64,000 nucleotides of DNA, taken from Cydia pomonella. Taxonomy: Eukaryota; Arthropoda; Insecta; Lepidoptera; Tortricidae. This document shows, one piece after another, positions 20,337 through 29,332 of the stretch. Both the position numbers and the translations under genes were made by a program. The stretch lies in NCBI RefSeq assembly GCF_033807575.1, contig NC_084729.1, forward strand, positions 9,300,001-9,364,000, written 5' to 3'. The notes under the pieces are model-generated. The model was not told where the DNA came from. It worked only from the letters and a program-made list of their open reading frames with translations, and made no database searches. The stretch's first letter is position 1. Every line of letters begins with the position of its first letter.

Positions 20337-20809
20337 CTTAAATCGACCGGGATATAAACCGTGATTACCTTTTATATTGTTTTTATTGAGCTCCCGATAT
20401 TTGGACGCAGTTACATGCATCTTGTTCACGGGTAACTGGAGATAGCGGGTAACTCCAGTTACCCGTGAACAAGATGGGATCCCTTTGTTTGACATAATTA
20501 GTGAAAGTCATAATGTAATGCTAGTCAGATTATCGTTAGTCATAACTCTGAAACCGTTAACTTTTCAGGAATTTCCTTAGGTTATCATATAGATAGGTTA
20601 GGTTTGTTTTATGGCAATCCTGAAAAGCTACGCGTAGCTGAGAAAAACCAAATTATGACTAACGAAAATGCGGACAAACAATATATTATGACTTAAAACA
20701 TTATAAGAAACAACAGAGACCCGAACAAGATGCATGTAACAGCGTTGAAATATCGGGAGCTCATAAACATATAAGAGGTAATCACGGTTTATATCCCGGT
20801 CGATTTAAG
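20337..20809. mobile_element. 473-bp TIR element with about 90-bp arms
   Basis: CTTAAATCGACCGGGATATA at the left is the exact inverse of TATATCCCGGTCGATTTAAG at the right. Homology continues inward through GGTTTATA/GTAATCACGG, GAGCTCCCGATAT and CATGCATCTTGTTC, giving arms of roughly 90 bp (20337-20433 and 20723-20809). Inside the left arm a second foldback (20418-20476) is present. No transposase, so it is non-autonomous. Confidence 0.85.
20418..20476. repeat. Internal hairpin CATCTTGTTCACGGGTAACT
   Basis: CATCTTGTTCACGGGTAACT at 20418 is mirrored by AGTTACCCGTGAACAAGATG ending at 20476, a 20-bp or longer stem with a short GATAGCGGG-containing loop. Confidence 0.85.
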
Positions 20810-21149
20810 GCTAGTGACACCAAATATACAACGTGTTCGCAAATAGTAACAAATCCTCGTTTTCTAAAGACTCAAATTTAAGTTAGGTTAATTATGTACA
20901 AATTATAAATCAAAACACAGGTACGATATGTGATAAGGGTTATAAGTTTGGATTAACATGATGGTTAATAAGTTCGCTTACCAACAACTAAAACCATACG
21001 TCAATACAAATCTATAAGTAATTGTGATATAAGTATAAGAATAGATACTAGGCTGCATAAGGTATACAACTTATTATACTATCCTTTGCCCTAGAACCGT
21101 ACACCAAGTCAATTTTCAAAACAAGAGAATATTATAGAACATTATTACA
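20810..21149. other. AT-rich spacer
   Basis: No gene or repeat end recognised. Confidence 0.35.
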
Positions 21150-21353
21150 CAAATTGACTAAGTCCCACAGTAAGCTCAATAAGGCTTGTGTTGAGGGTAC
21201 TTAGACAACGATATATATAGTATATAAATATTTATAAATACTTAAATACATAGAAAACACCCATCCATGACTCAGGAACAGATATTCATGCTCATCACAC
21301 GAATAAATGCCCTTACTAGGATTTGAACCCGGGATATCGACTTCGTAGGCAGC
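21150..21353 (-). mobile_element. tRNA-derived SINE, copy b
   Basis: AAATTGACTAAGTCCCACAG at one end, GATTTGAACCCGGGATATCG near the other (minus-strand B box CCGGGTTCAAATCC). The head is interrupted by a family A repeat at about 21354. Confidence 0.8.
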
Positions 21354-21354
21354 A

Positions 21355-21430
21355 AGCATTTTTTTTTAATACTACGTAGGTGGCAAACAAGCATACGGCC
21401 CGTCCAGAGGAGTTACATGCGCGTTGTCGA
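21355..21430 (+). repeat. Family A repeat, copy 3, inserted in the SINE head
   Basis: TTTTTTAATACTACGTAGGT followed by GGCAAACAAGCATACGGCCC and CCAGAGGAGTTACATGCGCG. The internal part between these blocks is missing compared with the copy at 41667. Confidence 0.75.
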
Positions 21431-21933
21431 CCCTAAAGAAGAGAAGGTAGGTAAGAGTAAGCATAGAGTGTTCACTCCATACATCAGTTTTCCTACCAAA
21501 ACGCTTATTATTCTCGTAGTCGACATCTAGCGTCAAGAAACGGATTTATCAGTACTGTAATTATGTAGATTGCTTTTGGTATGTTGTCAGGCATGTCAAA
21601 ACGTGTTTTTAATTTTATCTCATTGCGTATGTTCTGTTCCTCACGGGCGCACGCGGTATAGCACATCTATACGATCCTACAATCATCTATACATCCTACC
21701 ATCTATGATTTAGTAATAATATTATTAAAAAACCTACCTGTATGTTATACAGGTAGGTTTACTTTGACATATAAGCCCAGACGGGACTATTTTTCGCCGA
21801 TCTGATGAAATTGTCCGATGGAATCAAGCCGAGGAAGTGCAAATGCCAATTTGGCTCGCCGATTTTGACCACAGATTATGACAGATAAAATGGTGGTGCG
21901 GACGCAAGAATAGGAATTTGTGACGCTAGTATT
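21431..21933. other. Mixed repeat debris
   Basis: At 21777-21925 the CCAGACGGGACTATTTTTCG and GGTGCGGACGCAAGAAT strings match the putative TIR element at 6216-6538. A perfect short foldback ACCTACCTGTATGTTATACAGGTAGGT lies near 21733-21760. No gene. Confidence 0.45.
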
Positions 21934-22270
21934 TTCGTTTGGGGGCATTTGGGGCATCGGTCGATATGCGATGCGATAAGCTCACCCATGTCATGGGGCC
22001 TGCCGTCTACAACAAACTACCTGTCACCAGCGCCCCAAACTTGGCCATTTTTAAATGTCGCCTCAAACGCTGGCTTGTTGAGCATCCGTTCTACGACTAT
22101 AATGAATACTTAAATTTCCGCGAATAGGATGTTAAGTAATGTGTATTTTTTTTTATATTATTAATGTTTTTGATTTTGATTTGGATTTGTATATTTTGCG
22201 ACGTATGTAAATATGCTCTATAATAATTATAACGTGTAAATTGGTTTTACTAATAAATAACTTATGACTT
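21934..22270 (+). mobile_element. 5'-truncated LINE 3' end
   Basis: A frame reading CDKLTHVMGPAVYNKLPVT, then FKCRLKRWLVEHPFYDYNEY and a stop near 22126, is the extreme C-terminus of a LINE ORF2. It matches KLTHVMGPTVYNRLPGHVT of the minus-strand fragment at 40250-41003. The 3' tail ends in ATAACTTATGACTTATGATG. Confidence 0.8.
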
Positions 22271-22528
22271 ATGATGATTCCGTCTGGACTCTAATAGTTT
22301 ACAACATCCAAATAGGAAACAATTCTTTTACAAAATATGATGCACAAGAGTTTTACAGCTATTACAATTCTTCTACTTTACATTTTTATCTAATATCGTG
22401 TATATTTTCATAGCTAGTTATGTAAATGTAAATGGACGTGAGTCAGGATGGCCGGTGTTCCTAGATAAAAATAACCAAAAAGCATAGCATACCAATAAAA
22501 CAATAAAAAAAAGCATACCATTTATTTG

Positions 22529-22617
22529 TACAGTCAGAAGTGATTTACCATTTTTCGACTCTATTACTTGACAAATAGAGTCGAAAAGTGGTAAACCACT
22601 TTCTTGGCTGACTGTAC
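22529..22617. repeat. 89-bp foldback (GTACAGTCAG ends)
   Basis: GTACAGTCAG at the left and CTGACTGTAC at the right, with CCATTTTTCGACTCTATT mirrored by AATAGAGTCGAAAAGTGG around an ACTTGACA loop. Hairpin-like MITE. Confidence 0.8.
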
Positions 22618-22957
22618 CTAATTTGTACTATTTAGTACCTCTTTAAAAAAAAAGACATCCAGGAAAAAACAGTACACCCATGTATTTTATTATGCATAAT
22701 CGCGCAATTATTGATAAATTATATAAAAAACAAATTTTTGTACCTTCATATTCAATTACTACACACCTTTCGTACACTAGCACCTTTCGTAAACCAGAGA
22801 CTAATTTATACATACTGTGCCTTAAATTGTTTTTAGAAAAGTTTTCACAGATAATAAAATATGACATTGATGCACCGAGACGGTTTGTGGTAGTGGCGCA
22901 CCCTACGCCGTGTTTCGCGTAATATTCCCTATTATAAATATATTCCCTATTATAGCC
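22618..22957. other. AT-rich spacer
   Basis: Short frames only. No feature recognised. Confidence 0.35.
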
Positions 22958-23113
22958 AAATGGCTCAATTTATAATTTTTTTATTTTATTTTATATATAT
23001 ATATATATTATATATAATATATATAATATATATATAAATATAAGAAGAATTATAAGTTTATATATATATATATATATAAAATAAAATAAAAAAATTATAA
23101 ATTGAGCCATTTT
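22958..23113. repeat. AT-rich long inverted repeat with TA-repeat core
   Basis: AAATGGCTCAATTTATAATT at the left is the exact inverse of AATTATAAATTGAGCCATTT at the right, continuing through TTTTATTTTATTTTATATAT for arms near 48 bp. The centre is a (TA)n tract. Total about 156 bp. Confidence 0.85.
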
Positions 23114-23431
23114 GTTTGTGGTTTCAAAGTTTTACTCATTTTACTTTTATACTGCTATTTACATTTTTGCAAGTTTTACCATTTTTCACCTTGCCGATTT
23201 CATTTTTAAGGAAAAACGCTACGGTACAATTATGTTTATTACGCCAGGAATGAATACCTTATTTTAATTTAGTTGCACCCGCCATCCCGACTCTCACGCG
23301 TTCTACGTGTTATTTTCATCAAATTTTTGTACATTTATTGTATTTTCGAATGATACATTTTTATGCCGGCTGTACAAACTCGTAGATGGACTCCGAGACA
23401 TGCCGGGAATTGGTGTAGGTATACATACTGA

Positions 23432-23645
23432 CGACCGGTTTGGCCTAGTGGGTAGTGACCGTGCCTATGAAGCCGATGGTCCCGGGTTTGAATCCCCGTA
23501 AGGACATTTATTTGTGTGATCTATTTATACGGATATTTATTCCTGAGTCATAGGTGTTTTCTATGTATATAAGTATGTATTCATCTATATACGTATGTAT
23601 ATCGTTGTCTAGGACCCATAGTACAAGCGTTGTTTAGTTTGGGGC
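23432..23645 (+). mobile_element. tRNA-derived SINE, copy c
   Basis: Plus-strand copy with GACCGGTTTGGCCTAGTGGG (A-box-like) and TCCCGGGTTTGAATCCCCG (B box), then ACATTTATTTGTGTGAT, GAGTCATAGGTGTTTTCTAT and a TATCGTTGTCTAGGACCCAT tail. It is the best-preserved head in the window. Confidence 0.85.
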
Positions 23646-24289
23646 TAGGTCCCCTTCTCCCCTTCCCGTCTCGTCCAGCCCTTTTCCAACTCAGTTGGTT
23701 TTTTGCCAAGACTCTTGAGGGAGAGGCTCTCGACGAGTGTGTACAGCCGGGATTAGAGTTACGTTAGTTAGTTAGGCGGCATCGTTTCGAGCGATGATGC
23801 CACAACCTTTACTGTTGTGTTTGTGTATTTGTTTGTGTTTGTTGTGTCAAAAAGTGGCGCCATCTAATAAAGGCCACAGACACGGCAGCATGCATCGTTG
23901 CGAGCGATGGCGCCTTAACCTTTAGACTGTACCCGGTAAGATGCGGCAACTTTTTGATTTTTAACAAATTTAACACATATCAGTGAAATCATAAGGATCT
24001 AAGTCAAGTCAAATGGCGTTTTAAAAGTTTTAATCATGTGTCGAAAGATGGCAGTAACTTTACGTGGCTACAAAGTTTCCTTAGACAATACATCTCTATT
24101 TCAAATTATGTTTGCTATTACATGAAATTTTTGAGAAAGCTTTTCTATCTTGTAAAAGGTGCCAGCACCTTTTAATTAAGCTAAAATTGAATCGAATGGG
24201 ATAAAACAACTTTGAAAAAAAAAACACCCAAACTATCAAAGTTAAATTATTGTTTTTTTGCAATAAAAAAGGATACGCCATCACGAATT
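23646..24289. other. Unassigned intergenic DNA
   Basis: Contains GGCATCGTTTCGAGCGATGATGCC-like motifs (about 23780-23805) and a similar GCATCGTTGCGAGCGATGGCGCC near 23891-23915, suggesting a pair of related repeats. No gene seen. Confidence 0.4.
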
Positions 24290-24450
24290 GATTTTTTTTA
24301 TTTCATACGGCCCTCCAGCAGTAACCATAGCCTATGGACGCCTGCAACCCCATAGGTGTTACATGCGCGTTACCGACCCTAAAATACCGCACCCTCGTTG
24401 AGCTCTGGCAACCTTACCGGCATGGACACAATACTATAACTAGCTACTTC
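24290..24450 (+). repeat. Family A repeat, copy 4
   Basis: CATACGGCCCTCCAGCAGTA, then CATAGCCTATGGACGCCTGC, GTTACATGCGCGTTACCGAC and CTCGTTGAGCTCTGGCAACC, collinear with the long copy at 41667-42020. Confidence 0.75.
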
Positions 24451-24882
24451 ATATTTCAATTTAGATATATGAAGTCCCATAATTATAACTTTACCTAACT
24501 ATTATCAATCACTGATTCAATTCATCAGAAATTTTGTTAACTAAAGTAAAGACGCTAAACACGAAGAATTTCGTACATTGACTCGCCATGTTCTATCTCT
24601 ATCGCTTGTATAATTATGTTGCTGTCCTGTCACTGTGCGAGCGGGAACTCGCTACTGTGCTGTAATTAATGCTGATGCTGGTGGTTGACTGTTAAGTCAA
24701 ATCAAGTTTATTTTTTTGTTTTCTTTATTAGCGTCTACAACGTCAGGTTCATCTTTTTTTTCTCAATATTTTTTGTGCTAGTCATGCATGATGAATAAAT
24801 ATATATATATATATATATTACACAATACAGTCAACAACCCTATTGGACTTACATCCTATTGTCCCTACGCACGCGCCGCCGA
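24451..24882. other. AT-rich spacer
   Basis: No gene. A short (TA)n tract is at 24800-24820. Confidence 0.35.
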
Positions 24883-24975
24883 CGTATGCTTGCTCTGTGT
24901 GGACCTGACTATTCGTTGCTGTATTTACAATTTTTTTGCGACAGTTAATAGCCGGGTCCACATAGAACGAGCATA
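24883..24975. repeat. Inverted repeat (GTATGCTTGCTCTGTGTGGA)
   Basis: GTATGCTTGCTCTGTGTGGA is mirrored by TCCACATAGAACGAGCATAC. The arms are related to the perfect 25-bp inverted repeat at 49961-50021 (GTCCACACAGAGCGAG). Confidence 0.65.
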
Positions 24976-25301
24976 CGCGCGAGGCAACTTCCTCACGCCC
25001 AATACGGCCAGTGTAGACGTGCCAGCGCACTCGGGCGAGGAAAACGCGCGCGCCGCCTCGGCCGAGGCACGTTGTTGACTTTTTATTTTATTATTTATTT
25101 TGATAATTATGCACATGAAATACAGGGTTCAATGAACGAAATTCTTCATGCTTAGCACTCTTACTCTGTTATAAAATAACCTGCTCATGATTTTAGGCTG
25201 TTTAGAATTGTCTTGATGAGACAGACAACTATAATAATGTACAGTCGGCGATATAAACTCGTAGTAAAAATCGACTTTTGAAACTCAACACATGATTTAC
25301 T

Positions 25302-26525
25302 CTATTCTGATTCTGTATCACTTTCATCTGACCCCGACTCTGAACTGGTTTCCGGCTCACACTTAATAAACTCTATATCCTTTGGAGGCTGTTTCCTCGA
25401 CCTTCCCCGCCTATTCGCCGTCACAGGAACCTCAATTTCTTTCCCATCCTCACCCATAACCGTCTTCACCATCATGGACAAGCTCTTCAAATGCTGCTGC
25501 TCATGCCGCTGCAAATGATTAAGGAGATACTTTCTAATCTTGAATTTCTTGCCGCACTGGTCGCATTCGTGCTGGTACTGCGTCTCATCAACTTCAACGT
25601 GAACAGCGTTGTAATGTCTCCTTAAATAATGTGCATGCACAAATTCCTTGTCGCATTTGTCACAACGGATCATAGGTTTAGGTTCCGGATGCACGATTTT
25701 CTTATGTTTCTTCAAACGGATTGCAGAGTGGAAGAACTTATCACATATATCGCATTTCACTTTAGTTTCTAAAGACGAATGTATCTGCATATGCTCTTTT
25801 AAATATTTCTCATTTTTAAATTCTCTAGAACATTCTGGGCAAGTTGCTTTAGATTCTAGCGGAGGATGTATGTTTAAGATATGGCGTTTCATGTGATGTT
25901 TCGACTTGAAAGTCATAGGACAGAACACGCATGGATGTCGTTCAACTTCAGTATGCTGTGTCTGTAAATGTCTATTTAAATTTAAATTGCTGGCGTATAA
26001 TTTCTGACATATCTGGCATTTGTATTGCTTCTTGTCTTTATGACAAGCTTCTATATGATATTTCAGCTTGTAAGGAACAGAGAATTGTTTGTCACACACT
26101 TCACATTTGATCTCCGGCAGCGCAGCAGGATGAAACTTCTTAACATGCATGTGTAAAGCTCGACTCGTTCTGAACTCTTGCATGCAAAACTGACAATAAC
26201 ACTTCTCATCATCAGAATAATGCTTATTCATTCTATGCATGTACAAATAATGTTTATTTTTGAAAGTTTTATCACATACATTGCAGACGACAGCGGAGTC
26301 CCTTGTGGAATGCACTCTGGTTGTATGCAAGTACAGGTTCTGGTAATTCTTGAATTCCTTGTGGCATTCAGGGCATATGTATCTCTTGACAGGTTGCTCG
26401 AACTCAACAGGCTTCCATGTTGAGAGTACGGACTCATACATTTCCCGTTGCTCGTCTGTCAGTAGAGAACTGGTCACGCTGATGAATTTCATGTCCCTTG
26501 GTGCGGCTTCCGGCTGTGCCTCCAT
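25302..26525 (-). CDS. Ten-finger C2H2 zinc-finger protein, paralogue
   Basis: 407 residues from ATG 26525, with TTTTTAG acceptor sequence about 9 bases upstream, so a 5' leader exon is likely. Same layout as the gene at 17856-19067: finger-free N-terminus with KFISVTSSLLTDEQREMYES, ten C2H2 fingers from about residue 48 (YICPEC) to 340 (HECDQC...HLQRH), a basic ANRRGRSRKQPP segment, the conserved PPKDIEFIKCEPE block with a possible sumoylation site, and an acidic Ser-rich end. Finger helix residues are largely the same in both copies, which suggests similar DNA preference. Differences concentrate in linkers and tail. Frame intact, so the copy is probably functional. Likely nuclear regulator; target unknown. 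Confidence 0.9.
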   Translation of the reverse strand: MEAQPEAAPRDMKFISVTSSLLTDEQREMYESVLSTWKPVEFEQPVKRYICPECHKEFKNYQNLYLHTTRVHSTRDSAVVCNVCDKTFKNKHYLYMHRMNKHYSDDEKCYCQFCMQEFRTSRALHMHVKKFHPAALPEIKCEVCDKQFSVPYKLKYHIEACHKDKKQYKCQICQKLYASNLNLNRHLQTQHTEVERHPCVFCPMTFKSKHHMKRHILNIHPPLESKATCPECSREFKNEKYLKEHMQIHSSLETKVKCDICDKFFHSAIRLKKHKKIVHPEPKPMIRCDKCDKEFVHAHYLRRHYNAVHVEVDETQYQHECDQCGKKFKIRKYLLNHLQRHEQQHLKSLSMMVKTVMGEDGKEIEVPVTANRRGRSRKQPPKDIEFIKCEPETSSESGSDESDTESE

Positions 26526-26619
26526 TTTGACTGCTAAAAATTAATTTTGCTATTAAACCCTGGGTTTTTATTAAGAATTGTAATGTAGGCAGAGGCATGA
26601 TTACATATAAGCTTTCAAT

Positions 26620-26721
26620 TTTTAACCCTTTAATGGTCAGATGAGTATTTGAACTCATTTTGAAATTAAGTTGAAATTAAGTTTAAAATCATGGTCAAGT
26701 TTGCCTCTTAAAGGGTTAAAC
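26620..26721. repeat. Small foldback with TTTAACCCTTTAA ends
   Basis: TTTAACCCTTTAATGGTCA at the left is mirrored by TTAAAGGGTTAAA at the right; interior CATGGTCAAG is imperfectly inverted. Confidence 0.65.
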
Positions 26722-27439
26722 AATAATTTAATATCAACCATTTTAAAGTAAAACTTAATAAACAATATAATTTTTTACACTTTAAGTGTTATTTTAGAAT
26801 ATTGTGTATTTTCTTGCTATTAGAAATGGTAACCATGCCACTATATAAATATGTACACATCACAAAGATATCATAAAAAGGAAAACAACGATTGAAAAAA
26901 CATGCCATTATTTTTAGAATTCATCAACACATTTTGAAGGCATTTAAAACTAATATTTTGCTATGTGAACATTTTATGTATTCAAAAAGCCAGGGTTTAA
27001 ATATGACTTGCAGCAAATAATAACAAAGTCAATCTAACTGATCAATATCTAGAAATAAATACAGATCTTTTTAGTCTTCATTTTATTTATTTTTATAATG
27101 TATGACTAATGAAACACAATACTATTTTGTTCATAGTCTAACCTATTACCTAAATAAACATCTGCCACAGAAAATTGTTAACCTTTGATAGTTTTGAGTA
27201 AGACGTATGACTACCTAATTTTAACTTTACTATGTTTAAAACAAATAAATTAAATACCTGAAATGTTTCATTTGCGACTTACACAATTTTACATATCTTC
27301 ATATCATAAACTACCTTTTCAAAATGATATGTGACATTTTAGAGAATAGAATAAAGAATAGAGAGTGTTTATTCGTGGCAAAATAAAAAAGAAAACAACA
27401 AGTAACATAACATATAAGCCACGAAATTTTGAACTTTAT
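26722..27439. other. AT-rich spacer upstream of zinc-finger gene
   Basis: Likely includes the 5' leader exon or promoter of the gene at 25302-26525, but none can be placed. Confidence 0.3.
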
Positions 27440-27645
27440 GGTACAGTGAAGGTATTAATACAGCTGAGGAGTGGAATTCACTTCCTGCAAATCTATTCCC
27501 AGTCCACTATAACTTGGACCTTTTTAAATCGAGAGTGAATAGACATCTTTTAGGTAAGCATGTTCCATCCTAGACTACATCGGCACTTTCCATCAGGTGA
27601 GATTGTGGTCAAATGCTTACCTTTTCGTAATAAAAAAAAAAAAAA
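27440..27645 (+). mobile_element. LINE 3' end remnant with poly-A
   Basis: A frame from 27463 reads AEEWNSLPANLFPVHYNLDL then FKSRVNRHLL and stops at 27571-27573, the typical C-terminus of a Jockey/CR1-like ORF2. A short 3' UTR with CATCAGGTGAGATTGTGGTC and an A-rich tail follows. Confidence 0.75.
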
Positions 27646-27667
27646 TATAAATATTAACACAAATGAC

Positions 27668-27842
27668 AACTGGTCTGGCTTAATGGGACCCTGCCTAAGA
27701 AGCTGATGGTCCTGGGTTCAACTCCTGGTAAGAGCATTTATTTGTGTGATGAGCATAGATATTTGTTCCTGAGTCTTGGGTGTTTTCTATGTATTTATAT
27801 ATTATATATATTGTTATCTGAGTACCCAATAAGAATTATGTA
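27668..27842 (+). mobile_element. tRNA-derived SINE, copy d
   Basis: TGGTCTGGCTTAATGGGACC (A-box side) and TCCTGGGTTCAACTCCTGG (B box), then the shared CATTTATTTGTGTGATGAGC and GAGTCTTGGGTGTTTTCTAT body. Confidence 0.8.
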
Positions 27843-29332
27843 TTAAATGCTTTAGATTCTTAGTTTTTGGTAGTTGAAATATTATTCAAATTTTTGTTTG
27901 AATACAACTCTTCCTGAATGGTCAAAAATTATTTTTAATGTGTATCCTATGTTCAGAATGACATAAATGTTTATGCATTCTTCTGCTGAGTACATATACA
28001 AACAGAAATATGAGCAAATTGAATAAGTATTAGATTATTTATAAACTGCACTTTACACAGGTGAGCGAAAATACAATAAGAATAAATCTTATTGACATAC
28101 AAATTCCAACAACTTTATGTTTTCATGTTGAACATGTTTTAACCTTCAAATGGTAGAAACAACTACAATGCACTTAAAAATTAATGTATATGCAAATAAT
28201 CCGCCGGCGAGGTTTTTTTATCGATAAGGGAGGAACCGTGAATGCCTGATATCTCGCACATAAAAATACCCAGTAAAAGAAAAAAAAAAACATATGTTAC
28301 TCACCGCTTGCGACGTAGGCGCGCTGTTATATTGCAACTACTGCACTTTGCAACGTTTACTCGACCAGCGATATTCAATGCACGAAATACACGCTCAAGT
28401 CAATTTTGTCGATAAAATGGCATATTCCCTTGGGGCTTATTATTTTCAACCAACATGGCGTTTTCACGTCTCTGCGCATAACAACTGAGCTGATAACGTT
28501 CACTAAACTCGTAAAATAGTGATTTTAAACAAATATGAGCAAATTAATTGCGCAGAATTAGTATTTCAGAGCTTTTGTGATGATAAAATGTGTAACAGAT
28601 TATACGTTTGACGTTTTAATGCGAAGTGTCTTTTTTTTTACAATTATGGCCTGGATGTAAGTCTTTTAAGCCAATGCAAAGTGTCAAATGAGAGGCGTTT
28701 ATATTAGAAGAATAACACGCAAGCACGTATTAAGCATGCAAGCAACGGCTTATTCAATATAAGTAAATCAGATATAGATAGGAGTATCACGATCCATGAA
28801 AGTTGTTTGCATTACTGTTTCTTATACATAATTATAGATAACGGTTACGTACAAAATGTACGATTGCAGAACTTTTACTCAGTTAAACATGTAAAACACC
28901 TCTTTAAATTTCCGAACTTTTGCGAAATTGTGAATGCATCGTGGGAAATTTAATATTTTACAAATATTTGTCTCATTCTAATTCAATTATACATAAAATA
29001 TTCACATTGACTAATGACTAAAGAAATAATAACGAAACTAATCTCAACAAATTTAAATGTTCTTACTAGATGGCGTACCAAGCGACGATCATTCATCGAT
29101 TCTAACTTTCTCATTTACTACTGCTAAACTAAACTCAACTCGCGTAAAATGTGTGAATAATTGTTCAAAGCCATGTGCCTTACATAAGTGGATATAATAA
29201 CAGATTAAATAATAAAGTAACTAATAACCAAACTACAAGTTCACCCACGTGTTTTCGCGCCAAAAATAGTACTTTTTCTAATTTCGACGTAGAACGTCGT
29301 TTTAGGTAATTTATAGTGAAATAAAAATAAAA
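27843..29332. promoter_or_regulatory. Upstream region of the beta-tubulin gene
   Basis: Gene-poor stretch ending at the beta-tubulin ATG, without recognised repeats. It must contain the tubulin promoter and 5' leader unless a further non-coding exon lies beyond it. I see no confident TATA box or initiator. Confidence 0.35.

Noticed and set aside
24788..25116. Frames on both strands with Ala/Arg-rich sequence
   Set aside because: They arise from a GC-rich repeat with inverted arms; strands mirror one another and nothing supports translation.
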